Positions 19,001 to 27,586 of a stretch of DNA of 32,989 nt are shown here, in pieces. The translations under genes and the position numbers were made by a program. The stretch's first letter is position 1, and each line of letters begins with the position of its first letter. The DNA lies in the NCBI GenBank assembly GCA_023212695.1, contig JALCCG010000197.1:6878-39866 (forward strand), in the 5' to 3' direction. The stretch comes from Sporisorium sorghi. Its lineage: Eukaryota > Basidiomycota > Ustilaginomycetes > Ustilaginales > Ustilaginaceae. The notes beneath the pieces are model-generated. The model saw only the letters and a program-made list of their open reading frames with translations. It had not been told where the DNA came from and did not search any database.

Positions 19001-19744
19001 GCCAGTGACTTGTTGGTTGTCGTCCAATCGCGAACGTGCGGCACACACTTGAACCAAGGTCGAAGTCCAAAAGTTGACGAGTGCACGGTGCGGTGCCACT
19101 TGGAGGCGGGACGAGACATCGTTGGCGATAAGACCCGAGACCCAGCGCAGCAAGTCCAAGCTAGCGGTGGTGGTGGCGGGAGCGAGGAGAGCGGCGTGCA
19201 AGACACCAGCGGGAAGGGGACTGGCCGTCTTTTTGACGGAGAGCAGGAACTGAAGGTGAGGTTTGCCATCGAGCTTGCAGATGGAGAGCATGCGTGCGAA
19301 CTGCTGAGTATCGTGGTAAGGCAAGAAGACGGCGAGGACATCTTCGACACTGAACTCGTGGATGCGGAATCGACGAACGAGCCACTCGAGACACTTGGAG
19401 GCTCCCTTTGAGAGGAGGAAGGGTGAGGCGAGGTGAAGGAACTCCTTGACTGCCTTATCGATCGCCTCGTTGTCTTCCTTTGGCAGCATCAGTCGGTCCA
19501 TGCTCCTGCTCTCGTCGCCAAACAGAAGCGAGGACTGCGTCCATTTCTGCAACGATGCATCCTCAGCAGAGAGTTCGGTCCATCCGCTGGCACCGAGTGC
19601 GTGAACGGTGAAGAGATCCTGCTGCGCTGCTGTCTTGGGCGGGAAGAGATACGAAGTGTGCTTGACCAGAGACGCTGACGAAGTGAGTCTTTCGGCGTTG
19701 TGCGATCGCACGTTGGCCAGCTGAGCAGCCAAAGACGAAGTCAT
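13001..19744 (-). CDS. utp10: Utp10/HEATR1, U3 snoRNP (SSU processome) HEAT-repeat protein
   Basis: Single uninterrupted frame of 2247 residues. Utp10 (t-UTP/UTP-A complex) acts in the nucleolus in early 18S pre-rRNA processing and supports rDNA transcription. The N-terminus closely follows yeast Utp10: LAAQLANVRSHNAERL, then HTSYLFPPKTAAQQDLF, a LFGDESRSMDR stretch and the hallmark EWLVRRFRIH near residue 120. The rest is Leu/Ala-rich helical-repeat sequence typical of HEAT arrays. The C-terminal third contains an acidic patch (VDDDDDGADSESDG) and the BP28CT-like region ending ATQLLTAMWS...LPETIAQLSELLEDDDEAI. Length compares with about 1770 in yeast and 2144 in human. Start ATG 19742-19744 matches the conserved N-terminus, so no missing exon is suspected. 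Confidence 0.92.
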   Translation of the reverse strand: MTSSLAAQLANVRSHNAERLTSSASLVKHTSYLFPPKTAAQQDLFTVHALGASGWTELSAEDASLQKWTQSSLLFGDESRSMDRLMLPKEDNEAIDKAVKEFLHLASPFLLSKGASKCLEWLVRRFRIHEFSVEDVLAVFLPYHDTQQFARMLSICKLDGKPHLQFLLSVKKTASPLPAGVLHAALLAPATTTASLDLLRWVSGLIANDVSSRLQVAPHRALVNFWTSTLVQVCAARSRLDDNQQVTGLSKSTSNSKKSAKTRAADAQAILTVLLPSAVRVAGTASLGQDAQMGGLMLLCTIAQSFSLSKEAIQGILTSLAKLLSAANVSAAVHRALIACAFALCASSSATSDPLTKQSNSADRLIPDSLAALLSSSAETGGLIASLAKSYDGRAFFAHFIAALTARLSHEASADLLSTLLRGQAVHDELCIRASELLLRLRLGAQAGSSQAPETAFEAHFANDTVHEANKNRLRVLHTVRSRKPHVFDTALRNCTKKDQSEAQIAAIWQTVQAVLAIESGTSVEQASSGSIDGQGQSDILWLSIHSAEASQRSLALKQLYKDVSQGRASPQDSMVREALHARIQDSSVEVLQILYSQPATLLEAFDERTLLTMVAEALEEDQIPVDRFDQHLSFLLTSYLKEHPEAKDHVAQRAVWPYLLHSPSRLAIATSAVKLLSQTSNSNDLLSSIASSAANAEGSAQTNDAIAQAVATYLASISAEDRKAWTNFLTSAAQSSPSNSADGGAASRDLALLSLIHLSDKLAGDDLVALADISLRSVVLPSLSASGALTAGNSKQLSAQFLKDTLEASQHVKHLDTLFKQAATEQSAALLINYLLLQLVRRVDVPAFDTFLTSQVPAEVQHAKTLLASLYSIVNTAPLPASLSKLLLQVLLFRIGDSSLPFLASIWTNTVGSYSVAVRLAALRHADAYLQAQTQAMDQHEPKDFQVVVPLLLAALADAEAAIRLAATSCLERILVICKHAGDLAKGSKKKAKELDIFGFESFHGAAASDPMQYIDLVSLAHYLEQMVERKSAFRNDATLLPQLHAELLQIGRQDGRKEVGQKHGLVCFIVSHILCIDSVPTRLVLLQSLGAVSNAAKLELLLPLIRDVVEGSVASATKGLRSSDERELFLELLFASYDQSCRSVIEEASSGVWSLFLRAVEGKEGKRQVQKAAVRALDKAGLFNALSPQFRKEIYQHLATIVADPSLPASPEVASALRELQVDSAILINVLSELRETITSKALSGPEAKRARTSLGSDETMKRTCAVLVAVLESAVGSKLVCSGALLYELFEVLRVAVDLHSAQLATNAEQMMQLAMSCIEKLVGVLPKSAAAIPAEITQALRADTIVSVIKSSNNPQTFQHALLLLSKIASIAPEAVLHNVMPIFTFVGSTVLQRDDAFSFSVVEKVLQSIVPALVSSFKAGEAAQQSKFALLCEARAFVRIFTDAAAHVPRHRRQMFFRLLVDILGADDFAAAVAMLLVDRSAHKIVKQPRSDVEQTLQLPLAVVSPHPAMVQVRVLHQVWEEVLRIWTHRDETDSLSELVFLDRAGRLDKEHVDHESEPLRQIQALIMFIRQVLNSKAFAEQTDGIPPSQVGPELETFIRLALETVARTRSIQPAVAGLALEVLDSAMPFAPVDNVLAVVSSLVEDGDVARRTSGFSLFASRVAAMGATSADRATVAAYTPTIVKAAIDVIQASLASSQGGSDAEPLRQAALDALKTVSSSAQPAEHAALALTLPVLVTLGKAGVEAEDGGARAVPTAARISVFSITRRLTTKLGPRLIPHIASLVPFCLSIVARSASLAADSSDDEDETEKAVAAANGVNSNVSALRTGALDTLTGLFGSVSTFMTSYVPQIIRMSISPELKQAMSSASGSSTASERSLNLLLSALIRKTPAKELFEATFKVWDEELASAAYTKAERLTGISEFLGRALRQSDREAISATYKLVYRFLLRAFDLRRTSFDSQTKLGLEQAAISRIESSLVTLPFMRMVLKLNEASFRPLFMRMFDWAVLDLVDDDDDGADSESDGVVARQIVLFKTFNALSETLRSLVSSYYAVLLDQVIELLSAFSKRGAAQQQQGMQRELWDHVVRSIQLSARHDEGVFWNPTRVAKIITPILDQMNLLNAKSRFVEAGEFVAAVTPVVVGLLKNVNDETTLKLFNSALLQRASATRATNTRVVRSVATQLLTAMWSAQKDHLLALVPETIAQLSELLEDDDEAIVGYANEFRSEIEAALGESLESYLT

Positions 19745-20317
19745 CCTTGTCGAGTCGGCGAATCCGAAAGCACGAAACGAATGTGGTCGAGGTTGAAGTT
19801 TTACTGTGTCGTCAACAGCATTCCCACGCCTTTGCAGTGTCGGATGATTGCCGAATTGAGAAGCTGTCGGAAGCTTTGCTGAGCTACTTCTTGAGCTTTC
19901 TGAGGCAGGTCAAAGGTGGTTAGAGTAGAAGGAGCTCGATCGCACGACCTTCTTCACAAGTCTCAAGTTTCTTCTTCTCAGCTCCAGCCTCAGCCTCAAA
20001 ATTTTCCTTTCGAACCCTTGCCCAGCCACAGAAAGAACACCCCCAAAAAAAAAAAAAAAAAAAAAAAAAAAGAGTTGGAAAAAAGAAGTGGCTCCGGTTT
20101 CCGAAAAATTGCGTTGCAACTCCACACTCATCCTCTCGTACGAGAACGCGATCTCAGCTTCGACGTTTTCGCCAGCCTCTCGCACCTTTACTCTTTCCTG
20201 TTCAGAGCATAGACTTGACGAACAGCGAGAGAGACAGATACGCTGGTATATTCCCTCGGTGAATGATACACGATCTATGCAAAGTGGAACGGTAATGATG
20301 ATATGGCCAAATCTATT
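19745..20317. other. Intergenic: utp10 promoter and 3' flank of the next gene
   Basis: No gene is supported. It holds 27 A at 20045-20071 (poly(T) on the utp10 coding strand, about 300 bp before its ATG). The part near 20317 is the 3' flank of the minus-strand gene that ends at 20318. Confidence 0.6.
20045..20071. repeat. Poly(A) tract, 27 nt
   Basis: Twenty-seven consecutive A preceded by CCCC, in the utp10 upstream region. Confidence 0.85.
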
Positions 20318-23300
20318 CTAGTCGTCGGCAGGCTCCGGTTCGCCCTTGAAGTAGTTGCGATAGATGACAATCGACTGACCCTTGCTCAGCTTCGGCGAGC
20401 AGCCCGTCGGCACCTTGTTGCCCATCCGATCAAGTTCGTAGTGGATCGGCTTCAGCGCCGGCTTCGACTCACACGCTCGTGTGCCGTATTGCGCGCCCTT
20501 GCCGACAAACAGCGGACGGTACCAGCGGACACTCTTGCGGCCGTCGGCAGAAGCGTAGGTTGACGAGGTTGAGCCTTTGGTGGGTGTAGAGTACGGCACG
20601 AGGTCGCCTTTGCCTTGGCGATGGCTGCTCAGGTCGTCGATGATGGTGCATGCTTCCGGCTCGTGGTCGTGGCGCTCGGGACTGGGCGGACGCTCGTAAG
20701 GCCGCTGCACCTTGGTGATCTTGTACCTGGCCAGGGTCTTTTCGTTGTGCTTCTTGTTGACCGTGTCTGCCAGCTTGAGCTGGTCTGCCAAGGAGAGAGG
20801 CACGTCGATCTTGCGCGCGGCGATGATGTCGTTGAGGCTCAGTGCACGTCCTCGCGACGGTGGAACGCGTGTCGCCGATGGCGCCAGAGGTCGCGAAGCC
20901 AAGCGCGTGGATCGCAGAGGTCGGCCCGTGGACGTCGCGGCCGAAGCAGCCGTACCGTTGGCATTGGCGTTCGCACCTGGCGCAGCGGGATCCACGGCCT
21001 CAGCGTGTTTCGCTGCCAATGCCTCAACTGCAGACGGGGCGCCGACTGGACCGGATACCGGAACAGCAGCCGCCTCGGCAGTGTTTGCAGGGGGTGATCC
21101 CTTTGCTGTTCCGTTGTCGCTGGAAGCAAGCTCCTCGACATCTGAGCTGGAAGTAACACTTGCACTCGAGCTTCCCTTGGGAGTACGATCGCGCGCCTTC
21201 TCTTGCATCGCCAAGCATCGCAGTCTCTGTTGCTCGGGATCAAGCACCACAGGTGGTGCGGACCGTGCGGAAGACGGGGGTCGAGTAGGAGGCGCAGGAA
21301 TCACTGGGCTCGACGAGCGTGCTGAATCTCCTTCCGAGGTTGCCCCAATCACCCTGGCCGTCTTGACTTGGTGTGTCTGAGCCGTGGCGGTCGCCTCTCG
21401 AGAAGCGCTCTGGAGTGTCGATGCCGAGGGTTGTCGTCGCAGTTCAGCGGCACCTGAGCTTACAAGTGGTTGTTTTGCTTGCACAGCAGCTTGGTGGCTC
21501 GTGGCAGGCGCCTCGACATCTGCAGTCGCCGTGATGACTTCTGGGGATCCCTGGACCGATTCGTTAGGTTGTGCTCCGTCATCTTGCGACAAGGTGGAAG
21601 AGCTCACGCTTGCACTGGCAGGTGCTGCGACAGTCTGAGCTCGTGATGGTGCAGAGCCAGCCGGTGCGCGATGCATGCTCTGTTGTTGACTGGGAGCAAG
21701 TCTAGCGATCGCCATCGGTACGGGCCTCGACGTGGGCTTGGCCAAGGTTGTCGACGTACCCGTGGTCGCTGGTCGAGGAAGACGAGATCCAGGACCCGAG
21801 GCAGGCGTCGAGCTGCTTGTTGGCTGCGCTGACCTGGGTCGGGGAAGTCCGCTGAGGGAGCGTGCCTGCTTGGAGGGCGAGTTGGGCTTGCTTCCGAAAG
21901 CAGCCGAGGCTGGACGCTGAAGACGAGAAGCCTTGGATGCTACAGACGACCCTTGCAATGCCGATACAGATCTCGCTGCAGACGGAACGCTTGCGGCGCT
22001 CGGAGCAGACGTCGCCGGTTGGGCGGCTGATGCTACGCGAGCCAACGCGGCAGGGGGCAGACTTGTACTCTGACCACCAATCCTACTCGATCCATTGCTG
22101 ACCATTCGTAGTGCTTTGGAAGCCACGCTAGCTACCCTCGTTGCACTTGTGGCTGGCACATCGCCTGGCCTGGAGCTGGAGGAAGTCTGCCTCACCGCGC
22201 CCGTTGGCTGGACAGGCACACGACGGGCCGGGATCCTCTCCTGCTTGACACCAAAGTCGTTGGTCCTGGCTGAGCTGTTTGCATATGCTCTACGCGGCGA
22301 ATAGGATGGCTTTTCTGGAGACACCTTAACGCCAAAGTCAGCTTCGTGCTGGTGGATGGGGACACGTCGAGCTGTCTGTCTGAAGATGGGGCCAGGCGTC
22401 TCTGGCTTGGCCTCCGCAGCGCTCGATGGTGGTGTCGCAGGCATGGTCGTCGCTTGCTGCATGTTTGGACGCTGGGGCGAAACCAAAGGCTGAGGCGCTG
22501 GAGCTGTTTGGTTTACTAGACCAACGATTTCTGCGGCGAACCGAGTCTTGGCGGACGACGACGAGCGAGCTGCCGACATGACTGCAGAGCTAGGCTGGAC
22601 CAACTTGCTGGGAGTTTCGAGCATCTCGGGTACTGCGAACCTGACAGAGGGTGTTCCGGGAGCCGGTCCAGCCTTCGAGGGCGAGATGCGGCTCGCAATG
22701 CTGTGAGCCTCAACGGTCCGCTCCGTGACAGCTGCAGTCTTTGCAGGACTCGGTGCTTGCATCCTCCTGGATGGTGATCGAGACGGAGATTGGAGCATGG
22801 GAGCTGTGGCAGGTGCGGCAGCCGGCAAGTCAAAGAGGCCGGTCGAGATGAAAGGCGAGGGGAGCACCGAATGATGAGCCATTCGCATCGAAAGAGCCCT
22901 GTTGGCCGGAGTCTCGGGAGCCCTGCTGTTGAGCGCTGAGAGGTTCTGCAAGCAAGCGAAACGTGAAAGACCGGTGCTGGGCGGAACGAGTGGAGCGGTG
23001 GCAGGCTGCTGGAAAGGCGTCGAGTGTGGCCGTGGCGTTGGCTGTTGCAGACCGGGAGGCGGCTGAAAGGGCGTCGACAAGCCCAAGATAGGACCGGCTG
23101 TACCAATCTTTGTTGGAGAGGTCGAAAGCTGCAGGGCTTTGAGCGACAATCTCGGAGAGCGTCTAGGCGAGCGCATGGGCGAGTGAAGATCTCTGTTGTG
23201 GGCCATGGTAGCGCCGATGAGCGTCTCGACTGAGCGAACGGGGCTCTGAGTACGACGAGGAGATTCGGCCCACTGCTTGGACGGACTGCGTTTCGAGGGC

Positions 23301-24313
23301 GAATCTCTTGCAGGACTGCTTTGAGCTGCTAGGAAAGGGTTGATCTCTGATCTTTCCGGGATCACCTCAGCCCTTTGCGGGCTGTTCTGCTCAGGCTCGG
23401 GCTGGCTGTCCACTTGTTCAGCTTTGTGCGGCGACCCCGGGGCTGGAGGAAGTTCGACTTGTTCCGCGATGGATCTTGCAGGGGAAGCTGGGCTTGCAAC
23501 CTGAGCCAGGTCCAAGATCGGAGTAACCGGTGCTTCTTCGTTCTGCTCTTGCCCCGATGACAAGGATGCGAGAAGAGCTGGTGAGGAGCTGCGAGTGCTA
23601 CCACGGCTCTTAGTGGGAGAAACAATATCGGCCGGAGATGGCATCGGCGAGGAAAGCAGAAGCTTCGTAGAGCGAGAAGGCGTGGGTGTGGGTTTGGACC
23701 ATGACCACCCGTAAGCGTTCTGGTCGTCGATTAGCATGGTGTCGTCCGGGTTGAAGCTGATGGGTCGCCTTCTTGCAAGGTCGAGGCTGTCCTTGTGTTT
23801 GAGACGCTTTTCGAGTACGCGCTGCTCGTAGTGGATGCGCTTCTTCTTTTCGGCAGACGATGGTTTTCCAAAGAAGACGAGCGTCGAATCGTCCGACTCG
23901 TCTGAAGATGAAACCATCTCGTCGCCCTGGGAGTGCAGAGTTCGTCGCAGTGGAGATCGATTGCGCAGTGGAGGGCTTCGAGAGCGCAGAGGCGAAGAGT
24001 TGAGTGGCGGACTGCTTGTGAGCGGTGAGCTGTTAAGTCGTGGACTGCTGCTGAGTTTGTCGCTGTCGGTAGATCCGACGTCGAGGGTCTTTGCAGAAGT
24101 GGACGGCTGACTTGATGGGATGACGCCGACATTCTCCTTGTTGAGTGCTTGGCTGGGTGAAGTCAAGGCAGCACCAGAAAGCCGCAAGCTTCTACGCAGA
24201 CGGCGTTGTGAAGGAGTCGAAGGCGAAGCCTGAACCTCGACGGAGCCAAAGCCAGATGTCATCGGACCGAGTGCGCTGCGAGCAGGCGAAGGCGAGGGAG
24301 CGACGACCTGCAT
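20318..24313 (-). CDS. Large disordered S/T-P-rich protein with KEN box, function unknown
   Basis: Single exon, 1331 residues, start ATG 24311-24313. No known domain recognised. Almost the whole chain is Ser/Pro/Ala-rich and predicted disordered, with dozens of SP/TP sites, many followed by basic residues (SPRR, SPTK, SPSR), the preference of cyclin-dependent kinases. A KEN box (59-61, in NKENVGV) preceded by RxxL sequences (40-43) resembles degrons read by the anaphase-promoting complex. An SSPxLxSSP-type repeat covers about 88-120. The segment around 150-205 (KKKRIHYEQRVLEKRLKHK, then FNPDDTMLIDD) and the last 150 residues look more constrained. Near the end KSVRW (1260-1264) fits the PP1-docking RVxF pattern, followed by YRPLFVGKGAQYG and HYELDRMGNKVP. 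A cell-cycle or chromosome role is inferred from motifs only. Confidence 0.7.
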   Translation of the reverse strand: MQVVAPSPSPARSALGPMTSGFGSVEVQASPSTPSQRRLRRSLRLSGAALTSPSQALNKENVGVIPSSQPSTSAKTLDVGSTDSDKLSSSPRLNSSPLTSSPPLNSSPLRSRSPPLRNRSPLRRTLHSQGDEMVSSSDESDDSTLVFFGKPSSAEKKKRIHYEQRVLEKRLKHKDSLDLARRRPISFNPDDTMLIDDQNAYGWSWSKPTPTPSRSTKLLLSSPMPSPADIVSPTKSRGSTRSSSPALLASLSSGQEQNEEAPVTPILDLAQVASPASPARSIAEQVELPPAPGSPHKAEQVDSQPEPEQNSPQRAEVIPERSEINPFLAAQSSPARDSPSKRSPSKQWAESPRRTQSPVRSVETLIGATMAHNRDLHSPMRSPRRSPRLSLKALQLSTSPTKIGTAGPILGLSTPFQPPPGLQQPTPRPHSTPFQQPATAPLVPPSTGLSRFACLQNLSALNSRAPETPANRALSMRMAHHSVLPSPFISTGLFDLPAAAPATAPMLQSPSRSPSRRMQAPSPAKTAAVTERTVEAHSIASRISPSKAGPAPGTPSVRFAVPEMLETPSKLVQPSSAVMSAARSSSSAKTRFAAEIVGLVNQTAPAPQPLVSPQRPNMQQATTMPATPPSSAAEAKPETPGPIFRQTARRVPIHQHEADFGVKVSPEKPSYSPRRAYANSSARTNDFGVKQERIPARRVPVQPTGAVRQTSSSSRPGDVPATSATRVASVASKALRMVSNGSSRIGGQSTSLPPAALARVASAAQPATSAPSAASVPSAARSVSALQGSSVASKASRLQRPASAAFGSKPNSPSKQARSLSGLPRPRSAQPTSSSTPASGPGSRLPRPATTGTSTTLAKPTSRPVPMAIARLAPSQQQSMHRAPAGSAPSRAQTVAAPASASVSSSTLSQDDGAQPNESVQGSPEVITATADVEAPATSHQAAVQAKQPLVSSGAAELRRQPSASTLQSASREATATAQTHQVKTARVIGATSEGDSARSSSPVIPAPPTRPPSSARSAPPVVLDPEQQRLRCLAMQEKARDRTPKGSSSASVTSSSDVEELASSDNGTAKGSPPANTAEAAAVPVSGPVGAPSAVEALAAKHAEAVDPAAPGANANANGTAASAATSTGRPLRSTRLASRPLAPSATRVPPSRGRALSLNDIIAARKIDVPLSLADQLKLADTVNKKHNEKTLARYKITKVQRPYERPPSPERHDHEPEACTIIDDLSSHRQGKGDLVPYSTPTKGSTSSTYASADGRKSVRWYRPLFVGKGAQYGTRACESKPALKPIHYELDRMGNKVPTGCSPKLSKGQSIVIYRNYFKGEPEPADD

Positions 24314-25191
24314 CGTGGCGTTAGGATGGACGGAGCGCCTTCACGAGTGGACTCTCCCGTGATGCTATGTGAGAAGAGATCAAGATGCAGGCATCAAGCC
24401 GTGATTGAGCAGTGAGGGTGTGGAAGAGACGCTTAGGAGCGGTCACTGCTTGGGATGACTGTGTCGGCTTCGAAGACGCTGATGGCGGGTCGGATGTTGC
24501 GAGCGACAAGCTGTGATGAAGGTGGGAGAATTGAGGTTTGAGCGTTGAGTATCGATCCGTGATGGCAAGTCAGCCGACCTGGCAAAACGGACCTGAGAAA
24601 GAGAGCAACACCGAATCGCAACAGCCGAAAAGATTCGCAAAGCCCGATGAAGCTTGGCCTTCCCTTCACTCATGCACGCCCGACTGCGACCCCCTTCATC
24701 ATCATCATTCTCTCCTTCACTCGTCGTGACTGCAGAGTGCGTCCACTCTCGATTTCCAAGCTTGAACGCCAAGTGTCCAAAATATCGCTCTCTGAACCCT
24801 GTCCCGCACGCGCTTCTCCAACTTGCAGCCCAGTTCTCGCGTGTGAACGTCACGTGCCATTGAGCCTTGTTTTCCAAAAAATTTAGGCCCGATCTGTGGC
24901 CGATCTTGCCTATCCTCCACCTTGTCGAAAAAGCTCGGTTTTTCTCCTCCTTTCCTCTTCTTTTTTGGTGAAGAAGCGCTGGAAAAGTGATGCTGCAGAA
25001 GGGTTCACATGACCAGCAGGCTTTGGCTTGACTGAGCGTCATGATTCAGCTGCACTCCGCTGCGACCCCGCATCAGCTGAGAGCGGCCTCTTTTCACTCC
25101 TTCCGTCCCGCCACCATCACACTTTCTACCCAACTTCCCTTGGAGGCTGCAAACGCATCATGCTCGCCTCGTCCCATCCACTCGACGCGGC
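24314..25191. other. Divergent intergenic region (two promoters)
   Basis: Between the start codons of the disordered-protein gene (-) and the NTF2-like gene (+). A 199-codon minus-strand frame (25042-24443) has mixed composition without domains and is probably not coding. A plus-strand ATG at 25041 opens a 70-codon frame that overlaps the ATG at 25192 in another frame and could act as an upstream ORF. There is no long homopolymer here. Confidence 0.55.
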
Positions 25192-26475
25192 ATGAAGGCT
25201 TCTCGATTTTTGTTGCACCACGCTTCCCGGCCATCTCTGCAAGCGCTTGCTAGTGGCGATCCTCCTCGATTCACACACGGCGCCGTCTTCTATAGCAATC
25301 ACCACGTCCCTGTCACCTCATCGCATCCATCGTCGCTCCATCCAGCATGGCTTGCACGTCAAACTTCCGCCGAAGCGCACATCGCCGTGCTGGCATCACA
25401 GGCAGGTCCAAGTAGCTCACACCGCTCGCTGCTTCTGTCAGAATCGCCCAGCGATGGAGGAGCACCAAACACCCGACACGAGCACGGACGGGGCATCTCG
25501 GACCACGAGTATCAGACCAGAGTCGGCAAGGCCTGCCGTGTCATCGTCGACAGCCTTCCGGACTTTATGAGCAAGGGCGTGGTCGATTTGAAGGACCTCG
25601 AGCCCGAGTGTGCAACGTCGTCGTCCTCTCGTGCGCAGTCTGGATGGAGTGCAAAGAGGCTGCTCCCGAGCCTCTCGCCCTTCTTGGGCCAGAGCTTGCT
25701 GCGACGTTCCGCGTGGGCGGGTAAGGGCAAAGCCAAGTCGACCGACGACAGCACTGCAGCACCAAAGTTCGACAGCCTCTACCATCCATCCATCGCTTTC
25801 GAATTCCGGCCTCCCGTGCCACACCTCGGCATCGGCAAGTCGGACGACGCCAGCGCTGGCACGTCCGCAACGAACACCATCGGCAAGCTTTCAAATGTAC
25901 CCGGGAACCGAGACGAAACTTCCCTCGACCTGCTTGACGAGCACTCGCGCGGCGGACCCACGATCTACTTCAACGGCCGAACCATGTACGTCGCCAGCTC
26001 GCACCTCCTTCGCCACGCCCTCTCGGCCCTCTTCCACGACACATCGCTGCACCTCGAATCAGCGCGCTTCGAGGGCCGGTCCACAGCGGGCAGCTCCTGG
26101 CCCGGTATCAGCCCGTACATTCGACGCAGCACTCCACACCGCGCCAGCTCCTCCGACGTGCCGTCGAGCGATGGACAGTGGCACGACAAGCTCATCGTGC
26201 GGTTGCGCTTCGAGGGCATCTCGCGCGTCACGTCGCATCCGCACACGTATACGGTCATCTTCAAGTACGAGTTTGATCGCAAGACGGGCATGATCGCGCG
26301 ACATGTTGTGGATAATATCCAGCCGGTTCCTGGGAGCAAGGTCTGGGCGGGGCTGAGCAATGCGTGGGGTACGCTGAGTCCGTGTGGAGCTGCGGGGGGT
26401 GGTGTTAGTAGTGGTGGCGGAGGGTCGCCTGCTTGCTCGACGGCCAAGGTGGTCGTTGCGGAGCGGGGTAGATGA
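25192..26475 (+). CDS. Probable mitochondrial NTF2-like protein (DUF2358/C6orf136 type)
   Basis: Single exon, 427 residues. The N-terminus MKASRFLLHHASRPSLQAL is Arg/His/Ser-rich without acidic residues, a plausible mitochondrial targeting sequence. A domain from about 105 to 385 resembles the DUF2358 family (NTF2/SnoaL-like fold, unknown function). Signature-like parts are LYHPSIAFEF (about 195), a helix with SSHLLRHALSALFHDTSLHLE (about 270-290), LIVRLRFEGISRV and YEFDRKTGMIARHVVDNIQPVPG (about 362-384). Long polar insertions separate these parts (about 135-190 and 205-250), so it is larger than plant and animal members. The end is Gly/Ser-rich. No catalytic residue can be assigned. The family assignment is by pattern recognition and moderate. 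Confidence 0.6.
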   Translation: MKASRFLLHHASRPSLQALASGDPPRFTHGAVFYSNHHVPVTSSHPSSLHPAWLARQTSAEAHIAVLASQAGPSSSHRSLLLSESPSDGGAPNTRHEHGRGISDHEYQTRVGKACRVIVDSLPDFMSKGVVDLKDLEPECATSSSSRAQSGWSAKRLLPSLSPFLGQSLLRRSAWAGKGKAKSTDDSTAAPKFDSLYHPSIAFEFRPPVPHLGIGKSDDASAGTSATNTIGKLSNVPGNRDETSLDLLDEHSRGGPTIYFNGRTMYVASSHLLRHALSALFHDTSLHLESARFEGRSTAGSSWPGISPYIRRSTPHRASSSDVPSSDGQWHDKLIVRLRFEGISRVTSHPHTYTVIFKYEFDRKTGMIARHVVDNIQPVPGSKVWAGLSNAWGTLSPCGAAGGGVSSGGGGSPACSTAKVVVAERGR

Positions 26476-26881
26476 GCAAGTTGGTATGGAAGCAATGCCT
26501 GCGAATGTACTTTTAGGATCGCTGTTCACGGAAGGTGTAAGGAATGCCACCTCTCTCGGCTCGTACACTTTGCTTCCAGGCTACTGTATGTGTTGTATGT
26601 GTGCGACGCAGATTTGGAGTCGGCCGCTGTGGCTCACGAGCTGCTCGCTAAGGGCCCCATCTCGCCGAATCTAACAAACCCATGATTTTTTTTTTTCCAC
26701 GCGCGCGCCCGACGCGCCATCTGAGCGGTTCCCATCAAAAGTCGGATGCGTAGAGAGCAACACAGCGAATTTCACTTGGTGTTGGTCTCCCGCCTCTGCA
26801 ACCGCCGAACGACGCTCAACACCACCATCATCCTCATCCACTTCCCCAACCAATCTCTCTCGACAACGAAACGATCGTACG
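26476..26881. other. Intergenic: 3' flank and spc19 promoter
   Basis: No gene seen. Eleven T at 26686-26696 followed by GCGCGCGC lie about 185 bp before the spc19 ATG; a leader rich in CAAC/CATC follows. Confidence 0.6.
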
Positions 26882-27586
26882 ATGTTGATGCCAAGGCAGT
26901 CGTCATTCCCGCAACACTCGATGCAACAGCAGGGGCAGATTGAAGCGGCGTATCTGGCGCAACACAACATGCCGCAGCCGTCGCAGCATCTGATAACATC
27001 GTTGCAGCACTGTGTGACGTCTACGGCGAGCTGTGTGCAAACTGTGAGTCGCCTTTTTTCGCCGCAATGAAGAGAGAAGAGTGTTTACTGACGAGTTTCT
27101 TTTTTGGGTCAATGTGTACAGATGAAGGAGGCGAATGACACGCTGGAGTTTGCGATTCAGGATCATCCGCGGTTGATGACGGTGCTCAAGTCACGCCGGC
27201 ACTTTGACCTGGTTTCGCAGCGCGATATCGAGCAGGCGCGCGAGCACGTCGCTGCTGAGGTTCGACCGCATATCGACGAGCTTGTCCGCCGTGCAGCGTC
27301 CGATATCGCCCGCCAGGACCGCCGCGTTGTCGCGCTCAAGAACCGCAACGAATCGCTCCAACAGCGCATCGCTAATCTACGCTCCATCGACCGCCACCAG
27401 TCCAAACTAAACCCCGCAGCAATCGCAGAGCAGGAGCCGGACGCCAAGGTGGACACCGAGGAACAGCAGCGCTTGAAGCAACAGATCGAGGATCACGAGA
27501 GGAGGCTGGACAGGTTGAAGGCCAGGAAGGAGGCGCTGCTCGCTACGGCGGACAAGCTGGAGACTGAGACCGCGGCTCATATGTGA
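26882..27586 (+). CDS. spc19: DASH/Dam1 complex subunit Spc19
   Basis: Two exons (26882-27043 and 27122-27586) give 208 residues. The DASH complex couples kinetochores to microtubules in fungal mitosis, and Spc19 is one of its ten subunits. Family features are the N-terminal helix LITSLQHCVTSTASCVQTMKEANDTL across the splice site. They are followed by DHPRLMTVLKSRRHFDLVSQRDIEQA (about 67-92) and VRPHIDELVRRA, which mirror the 'FPRLxxVLxxxRHFELxPE' pattern of other fungal Spc19 proteins. The C-terminal half is a long charged coiled coil (about 110-205) ending KLETETAAHM. The first 20 residues are Gln-rich. A second Met at codon 3 is an alternative start. Confidence 0.85.
27044..27121 (+). other. 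Intron of spc19
   Basis: Donor GTGAGT, acceptor GTACAG, 78 nt, phase 0, with a TTACTGAC branch-point-like sequence near 27085. It joins CVQT to MKEANDTLEF. Confidence 0.87.

Noticed and set aside
24443..25042. 199-codon minus-strand frame in the divergent promoter region
   Set aside because: It has an ATG but no domain, no hydrophobic pattern and composition close to random; conservation would be needed to accept it.
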